Shown: in pieces, positions 16,911 to 24,089 of the stretch
Layout: each line of letters opens with the position of its first letter
Position numbering within the stretch: position 1 is the stretch's first letter
Notes under the pieces: generated by a model
Database searches by the model: none
Told to the model about the DNA's origin: nothing
What the model saw: the letters and a program-made list of their open reading frames with translations, nothing else
Made by a program: the position numbers and the translations under genes
Source of the DNA: Mucilaginibacter sp.
GTDB lineage: Bacteria > Bacteroidota > Bacteroidia > Sphingobacteriales > Sphingobacteriaceae
Length of the DNA: 43,060 nt
Reading direction: 5' to 3'
NCBI GenBank assembly: GCA_028288285.1
Contig: JAQBNZ010000193.1
Span: 1-43,060 of the forward strand

Positions 16911-17846
16911 ATGAAAAATTCAAATGTAAATGCAACTTATAAGCCTAATTATTTTGAAGTTGCTCAGGGGGTGTGGGGATTAAAAACTGTTTTTGTAAAT
17001 GTTTACATAATAGGGATTAATAAGAATGATTGGGTACTTGTTGATACCGGACTTAAAGGATCTGCCAATAAGATAAAAGATATGGCCACAGATATTTTTG
17101 GCAATAATCCGCCAAAGGCAATTATACTTACTCATGGTCACTTTGATCATACAGGCACATTGGAGGTGTTATTGAATTTATGGGACGTACCCGTATTTGC
17201 CCATTCACTTGAAATGCCTTATTTAACTGGCATGTCTTCATATCCACCACCCGATCCCAGCGTGGGTGGAGGATTGATGAGCCTGTTATCTGTCTTTTAT
17301 CCAAAAGAACCTATAAATATTGGTGAGCGTATACATGCTTTGGAAAGAGATGGTAATATCCCTTTTTTACCAGATTGGAATTACATTCATACCCCAGGCC
17401 ACACTCCGGGACATATCTCACTTTATCGTAAAAAAGACAAGTTAATTATTGCAGGGGATGCTTTTGTTACCACTAAGCAAGAATCGGCATTTTCTGTAGC
17501 AAAACAACAGAAAATTATATCCGGGCCACCAAAATATTATACACCTAACTGGGTAGCTGCAAAAAAATCTGTCATAAAGCTTAATAATCTTGATCCTGCC
17601 ATTGCTGCCACAGGCCACGGAAAACCCATGTATGGTAAGGAGCTAACTAAGGGACTAAATAAATTAGTTGAAAATTTTGATAAAGTTGCTATACCCGCTT
17701 ATGGCCGCTATGTAGATAAACCTGTAAAAACAAATAAAAAAGGCGTGCTTTATGTGCCACCAACACGATTGAGTCCCACGTTTTTAGCTTCTATAATTGC
17801 CATTGCGGGAGTTATAGCCTTTGGTGTTGTACGAAAATTCAGATAA
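16911..17846 (+). CDS. Metallo-beta-lactamase-fold hydrolase
   Basis: A 311-aa protein. The metal-site motif THGHFDH gives H75, H77, D79 and H80. HTPGHTPGH, IAGDAF and a late ATGHGKP supply the further His and Asp ligands of a binuclear MBL hydrolase. The C-terminus ends in one hydrophobic helix followed by basic residues (about residues 287-305), so it may be tail-anchored in the inner membrane. There is no N-terminal signal peptide. It probably forms an operon with the FAD/Rieske gene 45 bp upstream. The substrate is unknown; glyoxalase-II-like, lactonase or persulfide-type activities are all possible. Confidence 0.85.
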   Translation: MKNSNVNATYKPNYFEVAQGVWGLKTVFVNVYIIGINKNDWVLVDTGLKGSANKIKDMATDIFGNNPPKAIILTHGHFDHTGTLEVLLNLWDVPVFAHSLEMPYLTGMSSYPPPDPSVGGGLMSLLSVFYPKEPINIGERIHALERDGNIPFLPDWNYIHTPGHTPGHISLYRKKDKLIIAGDAFVTTKQESAFSVAKQQKIISGPPKYYTPNWVAAKKSVIKLNNLDPAIAATGHGKPMYGKELTKGLNKLVENFDKVAIPAYGRYVDKPVKTNKKGVLYVPPTRLSPTFLASIIAIAGVIAFGVVRKFR

Positions 17847-17882
17847 AAACTTTTACAATTCGCTGTCTGGATTAGAAAGGAT

Positions 17883-17914
17883 AAAGCCGCTTTATTAAAT
17901 TAAGGCGGCTTTAT
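17883..17914. terminator. Bidirectional terminator between convergent genes
   Basis: AAAGCCGCTTTA (17883-17894) pairs with TAAGGCGGCTTT (17901-17912) with one G.T wobble. It lies between the MBL gene and the convergent carboxylesterase gene, with A- and T-rich flanks. Confidence 0.8.
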
Positions 17915-17925
17915 TCTATTTCAGT

Positions 17926-19554
17926 TTACTTCATATACTCTTTATCAAGAAAAACATACCGGCCCGTTAACTGGGCGCTCTCCTTTTCTAAAACAGTTTT
18001 TACATCTATATTAATAAATGATACCGGGCTGCCTTTAGTATTGGCCATCCACTTTGGTACACCTGCACCATTAGGATTACCTGTTTTAATAAAGTTGGCA
18101 AAGTATGTCTCCATTGTTTCAGATACTTTATAGTCGGCAGGTGTCCAGTTGTAAGTTTCATTGCTTGCCAGGTTCCCCATTGCATACTCAATTTCTGAAG
18201 CGTGCGATGCGCCGGCATATTGCTCAGGTAACTTGCTAACAGGTTTTGGTGCATCACTCTTATTTATGCCTCCCGCAAGGCCCGGCGTGGCATTGCCCAT
18301 TTTAGCCGTCATAGGTGGCCTCACTTTTGAAAATACATAACGATACACGGGTTTACCACTGGTAAGCGCATGCTCATTAGCCCATTTCCAGGTACTGTAT
18401 GAGATAAAACGGTCACTGGCCAGTTCTGTTGCAGATTTTATAACTTCTTCCTGCGTGTTGCCGGGGTATAATTTTGCAACCTCATCAGCTTTTTCAGCAT
18501 AAAGCATTTTTAATTGTTTGGCGTAATTTTCAGGTGTTGGCGCATTACCATACATAACCGCCTGATAAGGTATCTCTGCCGAATTCCATCCTACCAGCAA
18601 TGGCACTTTGGCCTGTTCGCCGGCGGCAAATGATTCTACAGGCTTTTTGGTAAGAAAATAACCATCAACAGTTGCTGATGACATAGAAGGATTACCAGAT
18701 TTTGAAGCCTCATCCAATAATTTATCAGCAGGGATAGCACGGAGTGCAGCTAATGTGGTAGCACCTATCTTCTCGCCAAATTTTACACCATTACTTTCTC
18801 CAACTGTAAGTGGTATAGCTGCCAACGTAGGGTTAATCATGGCACCGCTTTCGCCAATTGCGCCGTTAATTAAGTTTTTAGAGAGTGGCGATACCATTTG
18901 TGCCGATACAGCAATTGAACCCGCAGATTCGCCTGCTATGGTAACGCGTTTAGGATCGCCGCCAAATGCCGCTATGTTTTTTTGCACCCAAAGCAAAGCC
19001 GCATTCTGATCCAGCAAACCGTAGTTGCCTGATGATTGATGAGCCGACTCTTTTGTCAGCTCCGGATGTGCCATAAAACCGAACACACCTAAACGATAGT
19101 TTACCGTTAATGCAATGATGCCTCTTTTGGCCATGCTTTCACCATCGTAACGCCTTTCTGAACCATCACCAGCTACAAAGCCGCCACCATAAAAGTAAAC
19201 CAGTACCGGCAGCTTTTCTTTTGATGGATTTGCCGGCACCCAAACGTTCAGATAAAGACAATCTTCGCTCATACCCGGCGTACGGAAACCCATATCCCCA
19301 AAAACCTTCTTTTGCATGGGGTTATAACCAAATGCATCGCACTTGCGTACACCTGCCCAGTTATTCACCGGCTGCGGTTCTTTCCAGCGCTGGTCACCTA
19401 TTGGTGGCTGTGCAAAAGGAATACCCTTAAAACTGTGTACTCCTGATTTTTCGGTCACCCCCTCTAACATTCCATTAGCAATTTTAACCTGCATTTGCGC
19501 GAAAGCTATTATACAGGTCAATTGTGTAAACAAGAATACTATTAGTTTTTTCAT
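17926..19554 (-). CDS. Type-B carboxylesterase, secreted
   Basis: A 542-aa alpha/beta hydrolase of the carboxylesterase/cholinesterase family with signal peptide MKKLIVFLFTQLTCIIAFAQ. The family signatures are SEDCLYLNVWVP, the oxyanion-hole loop YFYGGGFVAGDG, and the nucleophile elbow FGGDPKRVTIAGESAGS with Ser210. The catalytic His is probably in GASHASEIEYAMG, a typical context. It hydrolyses carboxylic esters in the periplasm or outside the cell; the substrate is unknown. It is single-gene and convergent with the MBL gene. Confidence 0.93.
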   Translation of the reverse strand: MKKLIVFLFTQLTCIIAFAQMQVKIANGMLEGVTEKSGVHSFKGIPFAQPPIGDQRWKEPQPVNNWAGVRKCDAFGYNPMQKKVFGDMGFRTPGMSEDCLYLNVWVPANPSKEKLPVLVYFYGGGFVAGDGSERRYDGESMAKRGIIALTVNYRLGVFGFMAHPELTKESAHQSSGNYGLLDQNAALLWVQKNIAAFGGDPKRVTIAGESAGSIAVSAQMVSPLSKNLINGAIGESGAMINPTLAAIPLTVGESNGVKFGEKIGATTLAALRAIPADKLLDEASKSGNPSMSSATVDGYFLTKKPVESFAAGEQAKVPLLVGWNSAEIPYQAVMYGNAPTPENYAKQLKMLYAEKADEVAKLYPGNTQEEVIKSATELASDRFISYSTWKWANEHALTSGKPVYRYVFSKVRPPMTAKMGNATPGLAGGINKSDAPKPVSKLPEQYAGASHASEIEYAMGNLASNETYNWTPADYKVSETMETYFANFIKTGNPNGAGVPKWMANTKGSPVSFINIDVKTVLEKESAQLTGRYVFLDKEYMK

Positions 19555-19670
19555 GATTATATTTAAAAATTGATTGTGTTGAGGTGATGAATTTAGAGAA
19601 AAATATATGGAGACACAATTATTATGTCATTATGACGCATTGCTTACTAATATGCTTTACTTTTATAATT

Positions 19671-19958
19671 ATGAAACCAACCATTACCATTGAATATTGC
19701 CCCAAATGCAATTGGCTAATGCGGGCGGCCTATATGGCTCAGGAACTGCTTACCACTTTTAGCGACGACATATACGGCATAACCATGCAGCCCAGCGAAA
19801 CATCAGGCAAATACAATATTAGAATTGATGACATAGTAATATTTGACCGTAAGGAACAGGGGCGTTTCCCCGAAATAAAGGAGCTAAAGCAGTTAGTGCG
19901 TGATGTAGTTAATCCTGAAAAAAGCCTTGGCCATTCAGATAAGCCCAATAATGCTTAA
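19671..19958 (+). CDS. SelW/Rdx-family redox protein (CxxC)
   Basis: A 95-aa protein starting MKPTITIEYCPKC. The CxxC (C10, C13) at the end of the first strand, the following helix (NWLMRAAYMAQELLTTF) and the strand YNIRIDDIVIFDRKEQGRFPEIKELKQLVRD are the thioredoxin-like Rdx family pattern of selenoprotein W, with Cys in place of Sec. Its likely role is thiol redox; its partner is unknown. A longer frame starts 87 nt upstream, but the extra residues are hydrophobic and unlike the family, so I chose the ATG at 19671. It lies 58 bp upstream of an Rrf2 regulator on the same strand. Confidence 0.85.
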   Translation: MKPTITIEYCPKCNWLMRAAYMAQELLTTFSDDIYGITMQPSETSGKYNIRIDDIVIFDRKEQGRFPEIKELKQLVRDVVNPEKSLGHSDKPNNA

Positions 19959-19976
19959 TTTTTACACATTATGCTT

Positions 19977-20000
19977 AACAAATTTGTTTGTGTAACTTTG
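19977..20000 (+). promoter_or_regulatory. Rrf2-gene promoter with overlapping palindrome
   Basis: TAACTTTG (19993-20000) is a full -7 match 16 nt before the Rrf2 ATG. The perfect 12-bp palindrome AACAAATTTGTT (19977-19988) sits 4 bp upstream of it. That is the right position for an autoregulatory operator, though this is an inference. Confidence 0.5.
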
Positions 20001-20016
20001 TGAATTATATCAGTAG

Positions 20017-20451
20017 ATGCTATCCAAAAAAACGAAATACGCTATTAAGGCACTTGTGGTAATGGGTAAAAACATGGACAAGCCGCCCATGCAAATATCA
20101 AAAATTGCCGAACTAGAAAAAATACCCAAAAAATTCCTGGAACAAATACTACTCGATCTGCGTAACGCAGGTTTCTTATACAGCAAAAAAGGTGCTGGTG
20201 GTGGCTACAGCCTCAATAAAGACCCTAAAGACATATACCTGGTTAATATAATGCGCATTACAGACGGGCCTATAGCAATGGTACCCTGCGCCAGCTTAAA
20301 TTTTTATCACCGTTGTGATGAGTGCCATCAGGAACTTACCTGTGGCATTCGCGATGTGTTTATTGAAGTGCGTGATGCCTCGCTAAAAATACTTTCTGAA
20401 ACCAGCATAGCAGATATTATAGCCAGAGAAACAAACTTAATAAATCTGTAG
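20017..20451 (+). CDS. Rrf2-family transcriptional regulator
   Basis: A 144-aa protein with an N-terminal winged helix (MLSKKTKYAIKALVVMGKN, then ISKIAELEKIPKKFLEQILLDLRNAGFLYSKKGAGGGYSL), the hallmark of Rrf2/IscR-type regulators. Four cysteines, C91, C100, C103 and C109, sit in the loop that binds an Fe-S cluster in IscR, NsrR and RsrR. This suggests cluster- or redox-sensing. The preceding SelW-like gene fits a thiol or oxidative-stress role. It is probably autoregulated through the palindrome at 19977-19988. Confidence 0.92.
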   Translation: MLSKKTKYAIKALVVMGKNMDKPPMQISKIAELEKIPKKFLEQILLDLRNAGFLYSKKGAGGGYSLNKDPKDIYLVNIMRITDGPIAMVPCASLNFYHRCDECHQELTCGIRDVFIEVRDASLKILSETSIADIIARETNLINL

Positions 20452-20528
20452 ATGATAAAAGCTAAGTTCTAAAAGTAGTTTCGTTCCGATGGCACGGTTA
20501 TTCCTGCCTGGTTGTTTTTCTATCGACC

Positions 20529-20560
20529 TTTAACCCCGAAGGGGGGCTTCCTCCGGCCTT
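20529..20560. other. Local GC-rich hairpin sequence 3' of two convergent genes
   Basis: CCCC-GAA-GGGG (20534-20544) is followed by GGCTTCCTCCGGCC in an otherwise AT-rich gap between the Rrf2 gene and the TPR sensor. The short C4/G4 hairpin and the GGAGG/CCTCC character suggest a dispersed intergenic element or weak terminator. I see no second copy in this window. Confidence 0.35.
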
Positions 20561-20570
20561 TATTCACTAA

Positions 20571-22079
20571 TTACTCATTTAGCTTTTCAGAGATACTTTT
20601 TATTGCCTCATCCAGTTTGGCTGCTGATTCTAAAAGATAAGGTTCGGCTTGCTTATAATCTTCCAACTTGTTTTCGCTTTGCCGAAGAATATCTATAATG
20701 CCTAAAATATTTGTCAGGTGTTTCCGCACAGCATGCGAATTGATAAAAGCCAGTTCCTCTCTTTTTGCTACATATAGCAACGTTTCGTAATGTCTTTTCT
20801 GCTTAACGTTGCGGTATATCAATGCAATGGCCACAATTGTTAGTGCAGCTATTATTACCGTAAATATCAGCCAAAGCCTTTGTCGCTTAATATTGTCTGT
20901 TTTTTGGTTGTAGGTATTCTCTGTCTCATCAACTTTAATTTGTGACGATATATTACCTACCTGGGTTAAGTGGTAGTTATTTTCCTGTGACTCTTTAAAC
21001 GCCAGCATGAAGTTGTATGATGCAAGGCTGGCATCACCTTTTTTTTGCGCTATCTGCGCCAGCAGGTCATATAAATGGTACTTTACTTCCGGATGGTTAT
21101 TAGCTGATGATATGGCTAACTGCTCTTTTATCTTTTTCTCGGCAGAATCAAGCTGACCATTCATGAAATATGCATCGGCTAAATGCCGGCCCTCTAAATC
21201 ACTATATACATATCCAGGGCTTTTAACCATATTGTTTATCTGTTCAATAGCTAAAGGATAATTATGTTTAAGCAAAGTTATATAATAAGCTGCACGCTGC
21301 CTGTAACTATGAATTTTGTAATTCTTATTTCTGGGATCATTCAACTTTTCATGATATGCCTTCAAAGAGTCTATATTATTCATCCTGAAATAATTTTCAG
21401 ATTTATTATAATAGATTACACTTGATAGCAAGTTTTTATTTGTTTCATCATCTTTTATAATGCGCCACGCATTATCGAGATAATTCAACGATTCTGTATA
21501 AAAACCCAATTTATAATACAGGTCAGAAATATTTATGTTCAACGAAGCCTGTGGGCTGTTATTTATAAACTTATCTTTAATCTTTATAACTTCTTTGGTG
21601 GCTATGCGGTAATCGTAAATAGCACCAATAAAATTCCCCTGATCGATTTGAACAAATCCTAAATAGGTTAAAAACTGATATAATAAATAATGCTCGTTAT
21701 TTTTTGCAGCCAGCTGTACAGCTTTTACCATGTAAGCTTCGGCTTGTTTAAGATTGTGCTGCTTATTTAAAGAAGTGCTTTTCATAAAAAACGCAAAAGC
21801 TTCCTTATTATCTACATTGTATTTTATAAAAAAACGATTAAACGTATCTTGTACTGCAGTCAGTTTCTCTGGCCGGGAAGCCTGAATATAATTTTTAATA
21901 AAACTCAGCAACCTTTTTTGCCTGATAAAATAATCCTTTTGCTGAATTATGTATACTAATGTATCATGGTTGATTTTTAATTGATGCGTTGGTACTTCAT
22001 TAACTTTCAATGCATATGCGTGCACTGCATCATTAAAAAGCAAAGTAAAACTTAGAGCAATAAAAACTTTTTTTATCAT
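20571..22079 (-). CDS. TPR-repeat membrane sensor with kinase-like DHp helix, no ATPase domain
   Basis: A 502-aa protein. It has a signal peptide (1-22), then a periplasmic region of TPR-like helical repeats (about 60-380), one membrane helix (about 402-422), and a short cytoplasmic tail. The tail contains NSHAVRKHLTNILGI, close to the H-box of histidine kinases, with His449 at the phosphorylation position. The protein ends only 53 residues later, so the HATPase_c domain of normal TPR-type Bacteroidetes kinases is absent. The stop is clean, and no ATPase-like frame follows in the 120 bp before the next gene. It may be a truncated kinase, or a phosphoacceptor or dimerising partner of another kinase. 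Confidence 0.75.
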   Translation of the reverse strand: MIKKVFIALSFTLLFNDAVHAYALKVNEVPTHQLKINHDTLVYIIQQKDYFIRQKRLLSFIKNYIQASRPEKLTAVQDTFNRFFIKYNVDNKEAFAFFMKSTSLNKQHNLKQAEAYMVKAVQLAAKNNEHYLLYQFLTYLGFVQIDQGNFIGAIYDYRIATKEVIKIKDKFINNSPQASLNINISDLYYKLGFYTESLNYLDNAWRIIKDDETNKNLLSSVIYYNKSENYFRMNNIDSLKAYHEKLNDPRNKNYKIHSYRQRAAYYITLLKHNYPLAIEQINNMVKSPGYVYSDLEGRHLADAYFMNGQLDSAEKKIKEQLAISSANNHPEVKYHLYDLLAQIAQKKGDASLASYNFMLAFKESQENNYHLTQVGNISSQIKVDETENTYNQKTDNIKRQRLWLIFTVIIAALTIVAIALIYRNVKQKRHYETLLYVAKREELAFINSHAVRKHLTNILGIIDILRQSENKLEDYKQAEPYLLESAAKLDEAIKSISEKLNE

Positions 22080-22182
22080 GCAGGTATTTCTATAAACTTA
22101 TATTTTTTGACACCTTGTAAAATCAAATGTATATACATTAAACATTCTTATAAAGATATATTTACATAACAGAATATATTTT

Positions 22183-22190
22183 TATCTTTA
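22183..22190 (+). promoter_or_regulatory. Near-consensus -7 element for the small lipoprotein
   Basis: TATCTTTA matches seven of eight bases of TAnnTTTG, 32 nt upstream of the ATG at 22223. Confidence 0.3.
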
Positions 22191-22222
22191 TGGGATTTTT
22201 AACATAAAACAAACTCAAAATC

Positions 22223-22429
22223 ATGAAACGAATTATACCTATTTTACTATTTGCAATTATCCTAAGTGTTTACTCTTGTCAAAAAGACCAGTCAGTTAAA
22301 ATGAAGGCAACTAATGGAGCTTTATCAACAAAATCATCTTTAAAAATATTAAAAGATACAACCCCTCCACCTACTACTTTCATATTGCTTAGAGATACAA
22401 CTCCTCCGCCAACTATTAGCGTTAAGTAG
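22223..22429 (+). CDS. Small repeat lipoprotein
   Basis: A 68-aa protein with a lipoprotein signal peptide ending in the lipobox VYSC (C19). The mature peptide of about 50 aa ends in two copies of a (K/R)DTTPPPT unit. A third, degenerate DNA copy of the unit follows after the TAG stop, in another frame (22430-22447), so the C-terminus may have been cut by a small indel. A near-consensus -7 element lies upstream and a strong terminator downstream, which supports an expressed monocistronic gene. Function unknown. Confidence 0.65.
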   Translation: MKRIIPILLFAIILSVYSCQKDQSVKMKATNGALSTKSSLKILKDTTPPPTTFILLRDTTPPPTISVK

Positions 22430-22447
22430 AGATATAACTCCGCCACC
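22354..22447 (+). repeat. Three copies of an 18-bp Thr-Pro coding unit
   Basis: Units begin at 22354 (AGATACAACCCCTCCACC), 22393 and 22430 (AGATATAACTCCGCCACC). The first two are 39 bp apart and in frame. The third is 37 bp further and out of frame, after the stop codon of the lipoprotein. Confidence 0.75.
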
Positions 22448-22479
22448 GTTAAAATAATTTATCATTTGTTTTAATATTG

Positions 22480-22514
22480 AACACCTCTGTCCTTAAAAGC
22501 ACAGAGGTGTTTTT
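22480..22514 (+). terminator. Rho-independent terminator after the small lipoprotein
   Basis: ACACCTCTGT (22481-22490) pairs perfectly with ACAGAGGTGT (22501-22510), and T's follow. It lies between the lipoprotein and the convergent pseudouridine synthase gene. Confidence 0.85.
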
Positions 22515-22548
22515 AATAAATGCTTTTATAGGTGAGTTATGAAAGCGT

Positions 22549-23268
22549 TTATGCATCGAATTTTTCCAGCAACTTTAATAGGGTTTCAAAATCTTTAGGA
22601 TAAGGCGCATGTATTTTGATGTCCTCGCCGTTGAGCAGCTTAAAGGTTACCTCATATGCATGCAGGGCAAAACGTTTCATTATTGGCAGTTCTTCCTGAT
22701 CTTTCCCTAAATGGTATTTACGTTTAATTTTAGACAAAAAAACCGGCTGGCCTTTATACATATCATCTCCGGCAATTGATGCCCGCTGAGTGGCTAAATG
22801 AATACGGATCTGGTGCATTCTGCCAGTAACCGGCCTGCACTCTACCAATGTATAGTGTTTAAAGTACTTTAACGACTGGAACCAGGTTTCGGCACGTTTA
22901 CCATCCTGCCTGCTTATGGTTACGTTGCCTTTGCCCACGTTTAGTATTGGCAAATCAATCAATAGCTCTTCAAAAACGTGTGTACCATCAATAATGGCAT
23001 GATATACCTTCTTCACCTTACGTTTTTCGAATTGCATGGAAACGGTACGATAAGCTTCAGGATTTTTAGCTATTATGAGCGCACCTGATGTTTCTTTATC
23101 CAGGCGATGACATATCTGGGCGTCATCGGTATATTGTTTTGCCAAACGCAGCATATTGATCTCACCGCCCTCACGTTCATCAAGCGAACTGATGAATGGC
23201 GGTTTATTCACCACAATTATATCATCATCCTCAAATAAGATCAGGTCGGCAAATTTTGGGAACTTCAT
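22549..23268 (-). CDS. RluA-family RNA pseudouridine synthase
   Basis: A 239-aa protein. The RluA catalytic motif is seen as ICHRLDKETSGALIIAKN, where the Asp is the nucleophile. The preceding strand DIIVVNKPPFISS and the later VECRPVTGRMHQIRIHLA are also family hallmarks. It lacks an N-terminal S4 domain, like TruC/RluA-type small enzymes, so the target (23S rRNA or tRNA) cannot be assigned. I chose the ATG at 23268 (MKFPKFADL); a TTG 9 nt upstream is in frame. A -7 element ends 6 nt before this ATG. Confidence 0.9.
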   Translation of the reverse strand: MKFPKFADLILFEDDDIIVVNKPPFISSLDEREGGEINMLRLAKQYTDDAQICHRLDKETSGALIIAKNPEAYRTVSMQFEKRKVKKVYHAIIDGTHVFEELLIDLPILNVGKGNVTISRQDGKRAETWFQSLKYFKHYTLVECRPVTGRMHQIRIHLATQRASIAGDDMYKGQPVFLSKIKRKYHLGKDQEELPIMKRFALHAYEVTFKLLNGEDIKIHAPYPKDFETLLKLLEKFDA

Positions 23269-23274
23269 AGCCGG

Positions 23275-23282
23275 CAAAAATA
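23275..23282 (-). promoter_or_regulatory. -7 element close to the pseudouridine synthase start
   Basis: The minus strand reads TATTTTTG, a TAnnTTTG match ending 6 nt before the ATG at 23268. It implies a leader of zero to a few nucleotides. Confidence 0.4.
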
Positions 23283-23441
23283 CGGTTTATTAATTTAACC
23301 TAATATATCGGTTTAGTTATTGTCTCCTTAACGGTTAATTCTCTCCGCTATGCTAAGTGAGTTAATAATGAATCAAACAAAATTTATCCGTTTCTGTTAA
23401 ATAATTATCAACATTAAAACATCTACCTAAATTAAAATACC

Positions 23442-23855
23442 ATGAGCACTTCAAAAAAACAACCAGAAGAAAAGGGCTTTTTTGAAAAGATAAAAGAATC
23501 TATAGAAGAACTTTGGGACGGCACAAAAGATACTGCCGAAGACCTGAAAGATAAAGCCGAAGATAAGTTTGATGATCTGAAAGAAAAGGCCGGAGAAAAA
23601 GTTGACGACCTTAAAGAGAAAGTAACTACCAAAAAAACAACAGCAAATAAAAGGGCTACCGGCGCTAAAAAAGCTGCCGATACTAAAAATACTATTGCAA
23701 AAAAAGCTACCGGCACTAAAAACACTGTTGCAAAAAAAGCTACCGGCGCTAAAAACACTGTCGCAAAAAAAGCTACCGGGGCTAAAAACAATGTTGCTAA
23801 AAAAGACTCCGGTGCCAAAAGCAGTGCTGCTAAAAAAACGCCTGCAACCCATTAG
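23442..23855 (+). CDS. Lys/Ala-rich repeat protein, histone-H1/YtxH-like
   Basis: A 137-aa, highly charged protein with no signal peptide. Residues 1-65 form an acidic/basic amphipathic helix region with repeats of the DLK(D/E)KA(E/G)(D/E)K type, similar to LEA- or apolipoprotein-like helices. Residues 66-137 are a basic low-complexity tail built from 11-aa units like KATGAKNTVAK, resembling histone-H1-like bacterial DNA-binding tails. It may bind nucleic acid or membrane; the function is unknown. Long open frames on the other strand across the repeat are by-products of the repetitive DNA. A terminator follows. Confidence 0.75.
   Translation: MSTSKKQPEEKGFFEKIKESIEELWDGTKDTAEDLKDKAEDKFDDLKEKAGEKVDDLKEKVTTKKTTANKRATGAKKAADTKNTIAKKATGTKNTVAKKATGAKNTVAKKATGAKNNVAKKDSGAKSSAAKKTPATH
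23706..23804 (+). repeat. 33-bp tandem repeats inside the Lys/Ala-rich gene
   Basis: GCTACCGG-type units recur at 23706, 23739 and 23772, exactly 33 bp (11 codons) apart. An earlier diverged unit is at 23655 and a later one at about 23805. The repeats are nearly identical and in frame, so copy number can change by slippage without breaking the frame. Confidence 0.85.
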
Positions 23856-23922
23856 ACTTAAAAATGGCTACTTATATTAAAGTAAACAGCTTAAACGATT
23901 TACGTTGAGAGGGGAAGCTCTA

Positions 23923-23953
23923 AAAAGGCGTTTCTAAATCAGAAATGCCTTTT
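23923..23953 (+). terminator. Terminator after the Lys/Ala-rich gene
   Basis: AAAAGGCGTTTCT (23923-23935) pairs with AGAAATGCCTTTT (23941-23953) with one G.T pair and a 5-nt loop, and the right arm ends in T's. Confidence 0.75.
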
Positions 23954-24089
23954 ATTACCAATATTTTCAAACTGCTATTCAACTTATCATAAATATCGCC
24001 TGTCTATTTATGACCAAGCCTTATGGATATTAAAGTTTTTAACTAATCGGAAGATTTTTTACTTTCGGCCTAATCAGATTATATAAACC

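Noticed and set aside
23655..23850. Tandem 33-bp repeats as a CRISPR array
   Set aside because: The repeats are contiguous, with no spacers, and encode an in-frame 11-aa unit of a Lys/Ala-rich protein.
23451..23852. Long minus-strand open frames opposite the Lys/Ala-rich gene
   Set aside because: Cys/Phe/Ser-rich translations are by-products of repetitive A-rich coding DNA on the other strand; no start context or homology is seen.
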